From NCBI RefSeq assembly GCF_000004195.4, contig NC_030679.2, positions 31,795,712 through 31,859,711 of the forward strand: a DNA stretch of 64,000 bases, in the 5' to 3' direction. Position numbers and translations under genes: made by a program. This stretch comes from Xenopus tropicalis (lineage: Eukaryota > Chordata > Amphibia > Anura > Pipidae). Shown one piece after another: positions 34,862 through 46,375 of this stretch (within the stretch, counting starts at the first letter, position 1; every line of letters begins with the position of its first letter). The notes under the pieces are model-generated. The model had not been told where the DNA came from. It worked only from the letters and a program-made list of their open reading frames with translations, and did not search any database.

Positions 34862-37368
34862 CTACAGAGGGAGAGCAAATGAAATCCTGTATCAGCACAT
34901 GAACACTGAGGCCTGCCAGCAGATACACCAGATATTCTTTTTGGGTAAATAAATGTATAAGGCGACGCAACTGTTGCTATGGAGGGTCCAAACCCAAAGA
35001 TCTGAGCTGTAAACTGGGATATTGTTATATAATTTCTTTTAATCAATTATTAGCATTAATTCAGGGGGTGGCTGACAATAGCAATTAACTTGCCCCAAGT
35101 CTATTTCTAAAGCAAAGTACCCCCAACTACTTTTGTATTACACACATTAAATGGCAGGTCCAGCAATGCCAAAAAGTGCAAATATTACATTAGAATTTAC
35201 AGCTTTTCCAGCAACTGAAAATGTAAATTCGGGCAGTGTTTCTATGTAAGAAAATACTTCATCCTTTAGGTGAGTAGAGAAATATCCATGACATCTGGGT
35301 GCCCAAGGGAAGCCCATCACAGCCCGCCTGTCGCATCACTGAACAATTTGGGGGTTAATATAACATGGGGATGTTTTTTTAGTGGTTCTACCCACAAAAG
35401 TGAAATAATTCTTCAAATCACAAAGCTTTAAAAACTTTTTTTTTTTTTTTAAATAAAGATATAAACAGCAAAAAGCAATGTCATGGTACAGCCCGGTGGT
35501 ATAAAGGGAAAGTGTTATATATATATATAGACACACACTCAAACGTAAACGGAAAAAAGGTAAAAAGGAAACAATAAAAAGTAAAGATATTATAGATACC
35601 ATAGCTTTAAATGTAGCCTACACTTAACCAGCAATGACAGCCCATCATGGAGCTGAACTATAACACATACATGCTTAGCTACATACCTCTAATTCATTTG
35701 TTGTGGAATATAATTAAATTCTACATTTTCGAGTTTTTTTTTATTTTGCTTCCGTTATATCACTGGAAGCGCCCTCCTAAGTAAAAAATATTATACAAAC
35801 TATTTTATATGTAGGGACTTTTATCTGGAAGACTAGTAGTGACCATTAACCATACAGAACAAGGACCCACCTGTCAGAAATTCTTTATACCTAAAAGTAC
35901 GATCCAGTGGTACCTTAATTCGTTTACTTATCATTGCTCGGCAAAGAAAAGTAAAAGGAAGATTTTTATCTTTCGTTAGAACATAAGGAAATCCATGGGA
36001 ACTTAATTGAATGTATTGGTATAAAGGTTTCTTTTAATTGACATTTTATACTTCACTTTATTACTATACTATATTTATTTTATTGCAAGGGTCACCAAAA
36101 ATGCGCCTAATGTTGTTTGTCCCCAGTTAAAATGATGACATGTGACCGGTTGTTAGAAAAGGGCGATAATTCCTTGTTTTAATCCAGACCTCAAAAAGGT
36201 GTCAGCTAAATTATTTGGGGCAATCAAAGTTATTTTTCTCTGCCAAGAATAAGAAAGAAGCAGCAGAAGGTAACGGTGGCGCATTTATATGATCTATTCA
36301 ATATATAAGACAGTTGTGCTTTTTATATAAGCCCTAATGTAATCACTACACTCACAATATATAACGTTTTAGCAGCGCGGCGCTAAAGGGAAGATCTATG
36401 GATACAAAGTCCAACATAGATCACGAATGGGGGAAACATAAATACATCTGACACAGAGTTGCAATAAAGATATATGACATAACAATATATCCCATTGTGT
36501 CCATTTGTCTGCCATCAGCAAGTAGGAAAGAAGGGACACCATTACACAGAACATGTATTATGAATCCTATTTCCATGTAATTTGGTTAATCGCGTACAGA
36601 CGAGAAGCAACACCTTTCAGCGAGTCGGAGCCACTTTATCTCACCTCCACTTTGTCCTCCTGTTTTGGAACCACGTTTTGACTTGGGCATCTGTCATTTT
36701 GAGAGATTTGGCTAAAGCTGCTCTTTCCGCAGATGCCAAGTACTTCTGGCGATGAAATCGCTTCTCCAGCTCACAGATCTGCACCCTTGAGAAAGAAGTA
36801 CGAGGCTTTTTGCGCTTGGGTGGGGTTCGGTTCTGATAGGGGTGCCCAATTCTGCGGGTCACAGTGAAAGGCGTCAGGGCTGCTGCAGCTGCAGGGGGGG
36901 CATCAGAATGTAACGTTAACTATCAAATATACAGTGACAAGGAACGATTATTAGGGTGAAGACAAACAGAGCTACTAGTAGCAGCTACTAAAATAGACAA
37001 TGTTGATCATTTACTGATAATTGTCTCTATGTGTGTTTTAGCAGAGGCAATTCTCAGTATTGTCTATGGCAGGGAGTTTTCTGGAGTTTAGTAGCCCTGA
37101 AAAAGTAGCTCCATGTGTCTTCACCTTTATATATATAATATTAAAAGTCCACACAGAGAACTCTAGGTACAGCCTGGGTGTGTGGTTAACATAACATAAT
37201 TAGTAACACAAACAAATCACACTCGCAGGACTTGTATGAAGCAAAAAATGGTGTTTAATTCAATGTTTAGGCTTAGACTCAATCAGTCTTCAGGACACAC
37301 AATTAGGTTGAATTAAACACCATTTTTTGTGCTTCATACAAGTCCTGTGAGTGCGGTTTGTTTGTGCT

Positions 37369-37403
<35 letters not shown>

Positions 37404-38305
37404 CGCCAATAACAGTTTGGTACATAACAAAGTAACGTTTAAAAGGAAAAATAAGAAATTAATTCGATAAATTGGTAAGATTGTATGCAAGTTCATTTTA
37501 GTTTATTTCAAATAGGTTGTGATACACAAATTGAGATTGAGGAATAAATTCAGATACAAAATAGAAGAAACTAGCGATGCCCTGAAGGTTTCTAGATCTT
37601 GTAGCGCTTTATAAAAAGTGACATAAGAAAATAAGTAAGAGGAGAAATCATTTCCAAGACACTATGGGGAAGGGGAGAAACGAGTGCAAATCAATGGAGT
37701 TGAATGTAAGTTCTGGGGAGGATGTGGGTTTAGTTGTAGCAAATCTAGTGCTATTACAATGGGTGCTAGTGCTATTACAATGGGTGCTAGTGCTATTACA
37801 ATGGGTGCTAGTGCTATTACAATGGGTGCTAGTGCTATTACAATGGGTGCTAGTGCTATTACAATGGGTGCAGACACTTACCTGTTAATCTTTCCTTCAC
37901 GAATCGCCTGCTGCTTTCCATCCAGGGGAAGTTGAGGCTGCCAAGGCCGGGCACAGCTGGCATGGCGGGGATGGCGCTGGAGATGGGAGGTGGCACAGCG
38001 CCGGGAATGGGCCGATGAGCTGGCACTCTAATGACTCCAGCTGGAGCCAGGCTCAGGTTGACACTGTAAGATCCAGACTCATCGAAGGTCGCCCCGATGC
38101 CGGGGAAGGAAGCGGACAGGGCAGAGTACGGGGCACTGCAGCGACTCACTGGGCTCCCCAGGTAACTGCCCTCCGAGCCCCGGACAGCGGCGGCGGCCGA
38201 CGACTGGGAAGAGTTTTCCTGATCGGAACTGCTTAATATCTGATCAATCCCGAAACTGATGGGTTCGTGTTGGTGCTGGGTCTGCGCACTTGTTGGCTGA
38301 TCCAT
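34651..38305 (-). CDS. tlx3: TLX3 homeobox transcription factor, complete three-exon gene
   Basis: A nuclear TLX/HOX11-family DNA-binding protein that specifies glutamatergic over GABAergic fate in dorsal spinal cord and sensory neurons (known for vertebrate Tlx3). Exons 38305-37882, 36888-36645 and 34861-34651 join in frame to 292 residues; human TLX3 has 291. Visible parts: an eh1-like SFGIDQIL (residues 17-24), a FPWM motif (126-129) for PBX contact, and a homeodomain at about 167-226 with F174, W214, F215, N217 and R219. Residue 47 of the homeodomain is threonine (T213), the TLX hallmark. The C-terminus ([20 protein letters not shown], ending PPVTSLV) and the N-terminal [12 protein letters not shown] assign it to TLX3 rather than TLX1 or TLX2. 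All four splice sites are GT/AG. Confidence 0.96.
34862..36644 (-). other. tlx3: tlx3 intron 2
   Basis: A 1.78-kb intron with donor AG|GTGAG at 36644 and acceptor at 34862. It holds T/A runs near 35430 and a short (TA)n at about 35515-35529. No MITE was recognised, unusual for this repeat-rich window. Confidence 0.85.
36645..36888 (-). CDS. tlx3: tlx3 exon 2 (most of the homeodomain)
   Basis: 244 bases, phase 1 in and phase 2 out. It starts with the alanine run ([11 protein letters not shown]) and carries [12 protein letters not shown] to [11 protein letters not shown]. Two tandem CTGCAG words at the acceptor offer a choice of AG; using the upstream one gives the four alanines also found in human TLX3. 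Confidence 0.95.
37202..37372. repeat. Inverted-repeat element in tlx3 intron 1
   Basis: Two arms of about 62-65 bases (37202-37263 and 37308-37372) are inverted copies with few mismatches, sharing GACTTGTATGAAGC and ATGGTGTTTAATTCAA. The outer edge runs directly into a (TA)n tract. Class unknown; probably a short MITE. Confidence 0.7.
37372..37401. repeat. (TA)n microsatellite
   Basis: About 15 TA units adjoining the inverted repeat in tlx3 intron 1. Confidence 0.9.
37745..37870. repeat. Six perfect 21-bp tandem repeats beside the tlx3 exon 1 donor
   Basis: Exactly six identical 21-base units, 126 bases in all, each containing GCTATTACAATGGGTG. On the tlx3 strand the array begins 10 bases after the exon 1 splice donor. 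Each unit holds ACAATGG, a SOX-like core. The period is a multiple of three, which is why open frames run through it on both strands; these are not genes. Confidence 0.95.
37882..38305 (-). CDS. tlx3: tlx3 exon 1 (N-terminal region)
   Basis: 424 coding bases from the ATG at 38303-38305 to the donor ACAG|GTAAGTG. Codes 141 residues plus one base. The start is chosen because [20 protein letters not shown] lines up with the vertebrate TLX3 N-terminus. It ends [19 protein letters not shown]. Confidence 0.95.
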
Positions 38306-38495
38306 CCTCTGGCAATAGATTTATTGTCTCAAATGATCACTCTCCCCCGTAACTGTTCGTCTTCCTCACAGCAGATCCATGAAGGTCCCGGTGTCTGTCA
38401 GACTGAAACTTTGCCAAACCTGCTCCTCTCCGATACGAGACGTGTCAGCATTTTTTTTTCGTACGAACTGGAGAGTTTCTGCGGCTAATGTCTCT

Positions 38496-38544
38496 CCCGC
38501 CCCGCTGATTGGCTCGTTCCAGCAGCCCCCCGCTCTGCCATTGG
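38496..38544 (-). promoter_or_regulatory. tlx3: tlx3 proximal promoter motifs (two CCAAT boxes, GC box)
   Basis: Two CCAAT boxes on the minus strand (38540-38544 and 38508-38512) flank sequence beside a GC box (38496-38505), about 190-240 bases upstream of the tlx3 ATG. No clear TATA box was found between them and the ATG, so initiation is probably GC/CCAAT-driven near 38400-38450. Confidence 0.55.
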
Positions 38545-38599
38545 CCGAGACGTTTCATCAGAGGGTAATTCATGGAAATCTGAGCTTAGGGACTGTTCC

Positions 38600-40836
38600 A
38601 AGGTGACATCATTTTAACAAACGAACAATAGGTCAAATTTATCAGATGAAATAATAGGGGCTATAGCATTTTAAGTACAACAAACGCCCCATCATTTGTA
38701 TAGAGAGTTAAAACGCCATGGCATCTCCGCCTAGGTTATGAAGATCCTCCTATTAACTGCTGTCATTTATTATCTCGGCTAAATCTCCTCTTCTATAAAG
38801 TTGTGTATTCTATGAAGTCTATGGAAAGTGCAAATCACCGCCTCTCTAAACGACACTGCTGCTCTAGGATGTGCTCCTATGTAACTTTACCAAAAACTCT
38901 TTAGTAGGTCTCATTCACACGATTTTACTCGCTACACAAATCGCGAAATTTTTTTTTCTATTTTAGGGACAACAGTTGCAATTTAAAATCATTGTTAATT
39001 ACCTGGAATCACGATTTATATAGATCTGTAAGGGCTGATTTTATATTTGCGACTTGGAAACGAAACCGGAATTTAATTTGTATTCTATTGATCATTTGCT
39101 ATGTTTTTGTCTTTTACATTATTGCAATATGGAGCTGATTTCTTTTAAATATTAAATTCGGCTTAATATTGATAATAAGCTACAGAAAACGCAGAAACTC
39201 CCATCTTCACTGGCTCAATCAAACTGATTGCTATTCTGAAAAGTTATTCAACTATAATATGTGCTGGGTAATATGAACTTGCAATGTAAATAGATTTTGT
39301 CCCCTTATCACACTGGTACATTGGCAGCTGATGAGAGAGAAATCAGAGTATTACAGACACTTGAGCCTTGTAAGTATCTATGTATATTATTATTATTATT
39401 ATATAAGATAAACTTATGTATTTTGTGCATCAAATACTTAGGCGGTAGGAAAGCTATTTGGTTTCTTTGTGACAAATTTTCCATGAAGCCTTTTTACCAT
39501 CATGTAGTTGCAGTGTTGACTCTGAAAATGGGAAAATTCCAATTTAATTTCCAAGTTGTTATCTTGCATTTTATTTCGACTTTCTGTGGGCTTGGTTCGC
39601 TAAAAGGACATTTTCTTCATTTTAATAGAGAATTTTACCAGCGATTTTAAAGTGTTTTTGTATATATCATGTACATACATAATGGGAAAAAAAATCATTA
39701 ATAAATGGTGACAATCATTTTCTGCCCATGGCACCAAATTGCCATCTCTGTTATCTCTGAGGTAATAACTCACAATTAACTGAGCCATTATAGGACGAGA
39801 TCCACTAATGGTCTATATTTCCACATTTATAAAGCGTAATGTCTATGGCTCTTTAAAATGTGGAAATATAGACCAGTTAATCATTTTTTTTTTGTTTCCA
39901 ATCAGATTTAAAAAGACAGGTATCTGCAAAGCATTCTGGGTACCAAATGTTAAAATCTAAAATAAATAAATAAGTAATAATAATTATTTCTATAGGTTTA
40001 TAGATACAAAGGGCTAATAACACTGACCAGACGCACATATAGTTGTACATTATATGAACTTGGGAAATGACCTATTGATTATTTTTTTAGTACAACAGTG
40101 TTTTTCTGTATTGCACTAGGTCTGCTGTTATTTTGTGATGTTAAACCAGATTCTGAAGTTTAGTGAATACATTATAATAACTTTTGGGCGTCATTTCCTC
40201 CCCAAGCCGCAATAACAGCAGAAAGTTTAGTAATTATCTCGGAGACAATAAATCAATTCTAATCCCTAAATAAGCAGTGATGACCACCCATTAGTGAATC
40301 TGGGCCTTGAGGGTAATACTGCTAAGAGCTATCCTTGATACCTTCAAAGTGATCTTATTGCTCTATTTAGCAACCTTAAACATATGTTTTTTTAAAGAGA
40401 TTTGAACGCTAAATAATGCAAGCCAAATTAGACAATTATATACCCCTATGTAAATGCATCTGTGCAATGTGAATGATTGGCTCCTTAGAATATCATTCAT
40501 TTTTCAGTTTGTAACTATGGGCAGAAATCATTTCCTAAGGAAAATAGCAGATGATTCCTTAGTGAATCAGTAGAAATGTCTGGTAAATGTAGTAAAATTA
40601 CCGTTTAGAAAGGAGGAAATATCTACTGTAGTGAATTGAACCCATTATCTCAGAGATGACAACTCAGGAGTCTATGGAGTAGGCAGGGGATGATTGTCAC
40701 GATTGGGATTTAAAGTGACAGCAAATTGCAATGCACTATGGGTAGAAGCAATGTAAATAAGGTGTATAATAAATGTTATCAAAAATCATTAAAATAGTTA
40801 ATTTTCAATGACTACACATTTATAGATACTGAACTG
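38600..40836. other. Upstream region of tlx3
   Basis: AT-rich, no coding exon. It contains an (ATT)n run near 39388 and an inverted pair of 20-base arms (39809-39828 and 39856-39875, TGGTCTATATTTCCACATTT). The sequence from 40190 to 41600 repeats phrases such as TTAGTGAAT and look-alike words, suggesting old degraded repeats. Confidence 0.45.
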
Positions 40837-40954
40837 TCAGACCAGGGCTTATATAGGAATTTCTAAATTAAAAAAGGGTTCAGCCATTGCTGCCATTGGC
40901 AGCAATGGCTGAACCCTTTTTAATTTAGAAATTCCTATATAAGCCCTGGTCTGA
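40837..40954. repeat. Near-perfect 118-bp hairpin element
   Basis: Two arms of about 57 bases with a 3-base loop (ATT in GCTGCCATTGGCAGC). Arms begin TCAGACCAGGGCTTATATAG and end CTATATAAGCCCTGGTCTGA. The only difference seen is one A/T missing in a homopolymer. No clear target duplication, so transposon class is unknown. Confidence 0.85.
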
Positions 40955-41879
40955 CTGGCAGTTAAAGAGATGCTGCCATCACATTATTGCCCTCTTTTAC
41001 CACAATATTATTAATTTCTTTACACTAGCTTTGGTACTGTTACTTTTTCCTCACCTTACAGGTTCAGCTGATCTTTATTTTTATTATCTTTTATTAACTG
41101 AAAGGCTTAAACCCATTTATTACACGTGTCATTAATATTAATAAGCCTCTAGGATAAAAACAATTGACTAGTGGGACATAGTTCCGATCCTGAGAACATA
41201 TCTAGCATCTCTGCCATAAAGCAAGACAGGGCTGCTGTTGTTTGCCAGAGAGGAAGCAGTAAGAGTCACATGTGTACAAGGCAATGGTTACATATTACAC
41301 ATTACACTATATTTAGGGATTGCTAGAAGCAATGGTGGGAATGACTGCAGGTATTGCGCTTAGAATGGTTAGTAATTCTGTCTGGGATAAATACTCCCAA
41401 TTCACTGAACTTTTTGTTCTAAGTATTGCTTAGAGAGGAAATAACCTCCTAAAGGGAAAATAAAAATACTTTATCTTTCTGTACCCACAATGCACTACAG
41501 ATAGTCGATAGTCCCGCTTTATTAAGGATCAGTACAATGGTCCTTTAAAATTGTGGAAATATTGACTTTTAGTGAATCTAGAATTAGAAAGTAGATTAAA
41601 ATAAATGGCTGAGGGCAACGCACTGGCTGCACCTACCCCTCCTTGTGCTGCATTTGCCCCAGTAAATGGGGGGCATCCCTGGCGCAACAGCCCATTGCGC
41701 ACTGGGAATCTGCCACATTCAGCAGAATACGAGTTACATCTCTAGCGATCAAATCGCTTTTCATCAAGACATTTGGGGCAGCACAGACTTTTTTCCCCAC
41801 ACCCCAAAAATAATCCGTTTATTACCAGCGTGACCTATTGCCTATTTATGTTATTGTAGCGTATTAGCGCCTTGGTGTT
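40955..41879. other. Intergenic, no gene recognised
   Basis: AT-rich; no exon or well-bounded repeat seen. Confidence 0.4.
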
Positions 41880-42800
41880 AAATATCCCTTATATACACCG
41901 GTAGCAGAACAGCGCCTTTGTATTTCCAACCGGGGCATTGGGCTGAACACACGAACACACACACATCCAGGGGAAGGGAAAGTGGATCTCACAGATCCAT
42001 ACATTTAATAAGGATTTATGCAATTAGGCGCATAGGCGCAAAGCCATTTATTTCCCTGTTACAATATCCCCCAGCTCAGTACAAATCAGTCCAGCGCAGA
42101 AATCCAAATCCTCATAAAAAGCCTTGCAAAATGGCAATTTTCAGAATAGCCTTTTCCGTAAATCTCCTTTCCTGCCAACAAAAAGCATTAGCGCCTGGAT
42201 GACATGATAAAATAGTCAATTTCTGGTAACACTGAAAGACAATTTGGAAAACCAGATTAAGACAAAAGCCTTTTGAGCAGAGCAGATCAGGGAATCATTT
42301 ATGACTGCGTGTTATCCCGGCGCTAATAAGGAAAGTGACATGAAGTTTTACTTAGCCCAAATGCCCCACAGATTTCACAAAGGAAGGCAATTAGCCCTTT
42401 TATTGGATTTATTTCCCATCCCAAACACGCACCTTTTTGCCGGCGCAAAGTGCAGTCGCTCCTACACGCAGGTGACTTACTTAGCCTCCTATAATTAAAA
42501 TCCACCTTGGTAACAATATCTGCGTTTAAGATGAATTTACGAGTAATATAATATGTAGAATCAAATGCATTACCTCGCAAAAGCTTTGTGTCACGTTTGA
42601 TCCGCCGCCGAGAGCCTTAAGTACTTCTGCCTTTGAATATTTCATATTTCAGTGGCCATTAACTTTAACCCAAAAAGCTGAATTATAAAGAATAGGTAAA
42701 CAAAGGAGCTGTCATTGAAACGAAATGGCTGCCCACAGCAAAGCCTTTTTAGATGCACATTTCAAGTACTTACAGATTTTTTTCCACACTGGATAAAGTA
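41880..42800. promoter_or_regulatory. Candidate conserved non-coding block 3.6-4.5 kb upstream of tlx3
   Basis: Repeat-free sequence of balanced composition with clustered binding-site-like words: CACCTTGGTAACAATAT, GGTAAACAAAGGAGC (FOX/SOX-like), TAATTAAAATCC, and a bHLH-like CAGGTG. Its texture differs clearly from the surrounding AT-rich DNA. Regulatory role is inference. Confidence 0.3.
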
Positions 42801-43219
42801 GCTTTGCACTCTTTTTTTTTTTATTAATCTGATATGAAAGTTCCAATCTTTAATCAATCAAATAAACACAAATGCCCCATCCTGATGCACCATGGCACCT
42901 TTATGGGAGAACTCTAGCTCAAATGATTATCATTATATTTATCTTATTATGATTATATTTATCTAGGTTAGTCTTTCTTTTTTACATTTGAATTATAGCT
43001 ATTGAAGACAATTGATTAAAAGTTTTTCTTTTTTATAGGGTGATTATATATTTTATTCATGTTCCCTATACAGAAAATGAATATTGTATAACTGAATGTA
43101 ACTTCCCATGTCCAAAATAGGAGCTGTGTCCTCATATGGCTGATGTCATAGCAACATTATCATCTCATTCCTGTTTAATACAATCTCCTTTCATTTGTTC
43201 TACCCTTGTAAACTCAAGT

Positions 43220-43335
43220 GAGAGATGGGACAGAATGCTACCAGCCCTGAGAGATGGGATAGAATGCTACCAGCCCTGAGAGATGGGATAGAATGCTACC
43301 AGCCCTGAGAGATGGGATAGAATGCTACCAGCCCT
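43220..43335. repeat. Four 29-bp tandem repeats
   Basis: Four units starting at 43220, 43249, 43278 and 43307, each beginning GAGAGATGGGA and ending CTACCAGCCCT. Only the first differs (GACAG for GATAG). A minisatellite; no spacers. Confidence 0.95.
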
Positions 43336-44829
43336 GCTTGTGACTTGAGGGATGTGGCATTGGCAACAAATAATGAATTATTACAACACAAAAAGCATAA
43401 AAAAGACTTGTAGGGGTTGAGGAATAGGGCAGAACAGAATTTAATATGTTGGGGTGGGGGTGGTTTGCCAGTGATTTTGTTTTGATACCTAATATGCCTT
43501 GTTTTAATATCATTATAATTTCAATAATTATTGAAGGTTTGTTTGTGCTATTTATGTCTGCCTTTCTTATCTGTCCCACTGTGCTGCTTTTCAATTGCAG
43601 GGCTACTAAATCTTCCTTTATAGATTCTGCCTGTCTATTCATCCAGCTGAAATAGTAAGAGATTCTAAGGACATTGTTATTAGAGGGCTTCTTCTATAAG
43701 GAAAAAACAACTTTAGTGAATGTGGAACTGAATGTACATAAAGCCAGTTTTATTTATTGTGTTACTGGAACAGCATTCTTATTCCAGTTTACCAGTTAAA
43801 TTTGTAATAGGAAGGCCCCAGTACCTAAATAAAGGAAAGTAAATAGGTAAAATTCTTGGCCAAAAAGGAGCAGAAGGGACAAAAGTGAAACCTGCCTGCC
43901 AACATCCACTTATGGTGCTTAATATTGCTGCTAACAGAGGCCCATAATCATTCTTGGCAATGATTCCACTACCCAGTAACTACAATTCAACTGGCTTGTG
44001 TGACTTAGAGCTTTAGATAAAGGGTAACAACACCCTGTTATGTATCTTGTGAGATACTAGCCCGAATCAGCAGTTTATAAGTAGCATATCTGCCGTAAAG
44101 CAAAGCCATTGCTGTTGTTATTCTATTTATTGTTTACTTTTTTTTTAAAAGGAAGATGAGACATTAGAAACTGGAAATTCACTTCCCCAGGGCAGCAAGA
44201 GCTTTATACAATATTGCACTATTTATTCACTAAAAACTTATTAGCGCTTAGTATCCATTTAAGGCCTCCCTGCAAAGATCATGGATATTACTGTGACTTT
44301 TTTTTTTTACTCAAAAGTGATAGTCCTTTTTATACTCTTTTTTTTCCTACAGTTTTTTCTTTGGAAATATTTTTAAAGCCATAGTCACAAAGCAAACGAA
44401 GGAAGCTCCAAATGGATCTGGAATTGCTTTCTAAATTAAAACAAAATGTATTTACTTTGGGGAAATTCCCATTATTTCCTCTGCTAATTTTGTTTGCATG
44501 TTCTTTTGGAATCTATCATTAATGCAATAATTTTTCCCCCTTTTTTACAGGTGGGGTCTGATAAGTTCCCCCCAAAAGTTCTCTTCTATGTCCCCCCATA
44601 GCTACAACGGTGGATGATTATTGCCAGGGATAACAGAGCACCTGCTTACAAAGTGGAGAAATGAATATTAAGAACACTATATATTAAGGTGTATTTTATC
44701 CTCCATTTTTAAATTTGTAATTACATGAATTTTATTATTAATAGTGTAACCAAGATAGATATATAAATAGATAAACAGATGATAGACAGATAGATATATA
44801 GATAAATAGATATGCTGTTTTGGCTGATA
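43336..44829. other. Intergenic; simple repeats only
   Basis: AT-rich sequence with a degenerate (GATA)n stretch at about 44752-44813. No coding exon seen. Confidence 0.5.
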
Positions 44830-45500
44830 AAGGGGAACTTCATTTGTATTTAAGAAAGATCTTAGAAAAGAGCAAGCGCTCAGTGAGTGGTGTAAGTGCC
44901 ATGTTTCAGGCTATCCTATGACAAGGTCCATGTGAAATTACAGGTCTATTATTCTGTGATGCTCTGGGAGCAGCCTGGGAGGCTCAAAAAGTCTTAATTT
45001 GATTTGTTTCCACTTGCATGTCTAAGCTGACTGATCATTAGTTCGAGTTTCTATAGAGTGGAGCTAATTGGATTTACTGGATACCAGCAAGCTGGTGTGC
45101 CAGCTTTCTGAAAGGAAGGTCCCAGCCATGGAGAGTGAAAGGGTAAATGAAAGGAGAAAGACAGAGTGTGTGTGGGTGGGGAAGAGGAAGAGAAAATACT
45201 GATAGCGTGGCCTGCAGGCATCATTCTTCAGAGCCTCTAGCCCAGGGTTCGACTTGGTACTTAGTGGATTGTAAGGAAAAATAACATTATAGTCAGCCTT
45301 GAATCAGGGGAAGCTTTGTTAGAGAAAATTGCAGCTTGATCTGCATAATGGGGGCCCTGGATGCCCAAGGCTATATCTTTATTGCATGTGTGTCTGCTGT
45401 TATCAATTTTGTGAACAATTTCACAGGGAGCCTGGCAGACTTTAGCTGGAATAATATGCAAAGATGAGCTCTGAATAATGAATGATGTGCTTTTAAACCA
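44830..45500. promoter_or_regulatory. Candidate conserved non-coding block 6.5-7.2 kb upstream of tlx3
   Basis: A low-repeat stretch with words such as CCATGTGAAATTACAGG, GCTAATTGGATTTACTGG, TGCATAATGGGGGCC and ATAATATGCAAAG (POU-like). Base composition and lack of runs resemble developmental enhancers. Inference only. Confidence 0.3.
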
Positions 45501-45729
45501 ATTCAAAAATGTCTGTGATAGTACAATATAAAAGGGGCTGGTAAGTAATAGTGTATTTAAAAGGCGCTAGTATGTTTTTATTACAATATTTAAAAGATAT
45601 CTATATTATTTTGAAAAATGGATAATATATCAGAGTCTTTGAAATGCTCCCCCCTTTTTTTTTTCTTTAAAGGAAATCCAAGCGTTTGAATATATATACA
45701 AACGAATGCAGTGGTTACTTAAGTTATTA

Positions 45730-46320
45730 AATATTAACAGTATTTTAATACCGGCTTATGAATTTAGTACGTTGGCACTGTACATCTGTACTGCAAGGGA
45801 AGGCAATTACTGAGAGAAAAATAAAAAAAACAAAATAAAGGGCGCAGTGCTGATCTTCCAGCAGATTTGGGCGCCCATAGAGCCAGGAGGGCAGCGCCGC
45901 AGACAAAAAAGTTTCATTAGACTTCATTAGTTTCATGTCTAAAATATGGCACTTGCAGGAGGGCTGGGGTATGCGCTTTATTCTAGCACAGCGACCCTAT
46001 TGTCTCTCAGAGCAGCCTAATTAAAGTGATACTGACACAGGAGCAAAATTACGTCAACTCGGTTTAACTGCATCTCAGCATTTATTGTTATGTCTCTTTA
46101 TTTACATTTTTAGAAGGAAAGGAAATACAAACAATAACATTGTGCTGTCCCAAGCTGCACTTAATGCTGTAACAGATACATAAATGTTTTTCTATTTTAT
46201 CATCTAGCAACGCAGAGAGGTACCTCAGGTTCAATATGAATTACAGGCTGGAGCGCCTGTGCCATTAAGGGAGAGGGGGAATCCAGTTTTTGCTATTACC
46301 GTCAAACTGTAGCTGTTACT
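45730..46320. promoter_or_regulatory. Candidate non-coding block about 7.5-8 kb upstream of tlx3
   Basis: Unique-looking sequence containing GGGCGCAGTGCTGATC, GCAGCGCCGCAG and CCTAATTAAAGTGATACTG, with no repeat ends. Weak candidate for regulatory DNA. Confidence 0.22.
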
Positions 46321-46375
46321 TGAGTTAGGAGTTTTAGGCCCCAGCATAATGCCTGGTGTGCCATAGGCCTAGTTA

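Larger units (their letters stand above)
36889..37881 (-). other. tlx3: tlx3 intron 1
   Basis: A 993-bp intron from donor CAG|GTAAGTG at 37881 to an acceptor with a short C-tract (CCCCCCCTGCAG). It contains an inverted repeat at 37202-37372, a (TA)n tract at 37372-37401 and a 21-bp tandem repeat at 37745-37870. Confidence 0.85.

Noticed and set aside
37662..37935. Open frames on both strands with seven-residue protein repeats
   Set aside because: They are created by the 21-bp perfect tandem repeat, whose period is a multiple of three; no start context or homology, and they overlap the tlx3 splice donor.
38015..38606. Plus-strand frames opposite tlx3 exon 1 and promoter
   Set aside because: Shadows of the GC-rich tlx3 exon on the antisense strand with no protein character.
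40837..40954. Annotation of the hairpin as a microRNA gene
   Set aside because: The stem is too perfect and too long for a typical animal pre-miRNA and looks like a young transposon hairpin; without small-RNA data it is left as a repeat.
40830..40962. 8-bp hAT-type duplication around the hairpin
   Set aside because: Flanks (GAACTG and ACTGGCAG) share only a few bases in a way that does not give an exact duplication.
43220..43335. CRISPR-like direct repeats
   Set aside because: The 29-bp units are directly adjacent with no spacers, in a vertebrate genome; this is a minisatellite.
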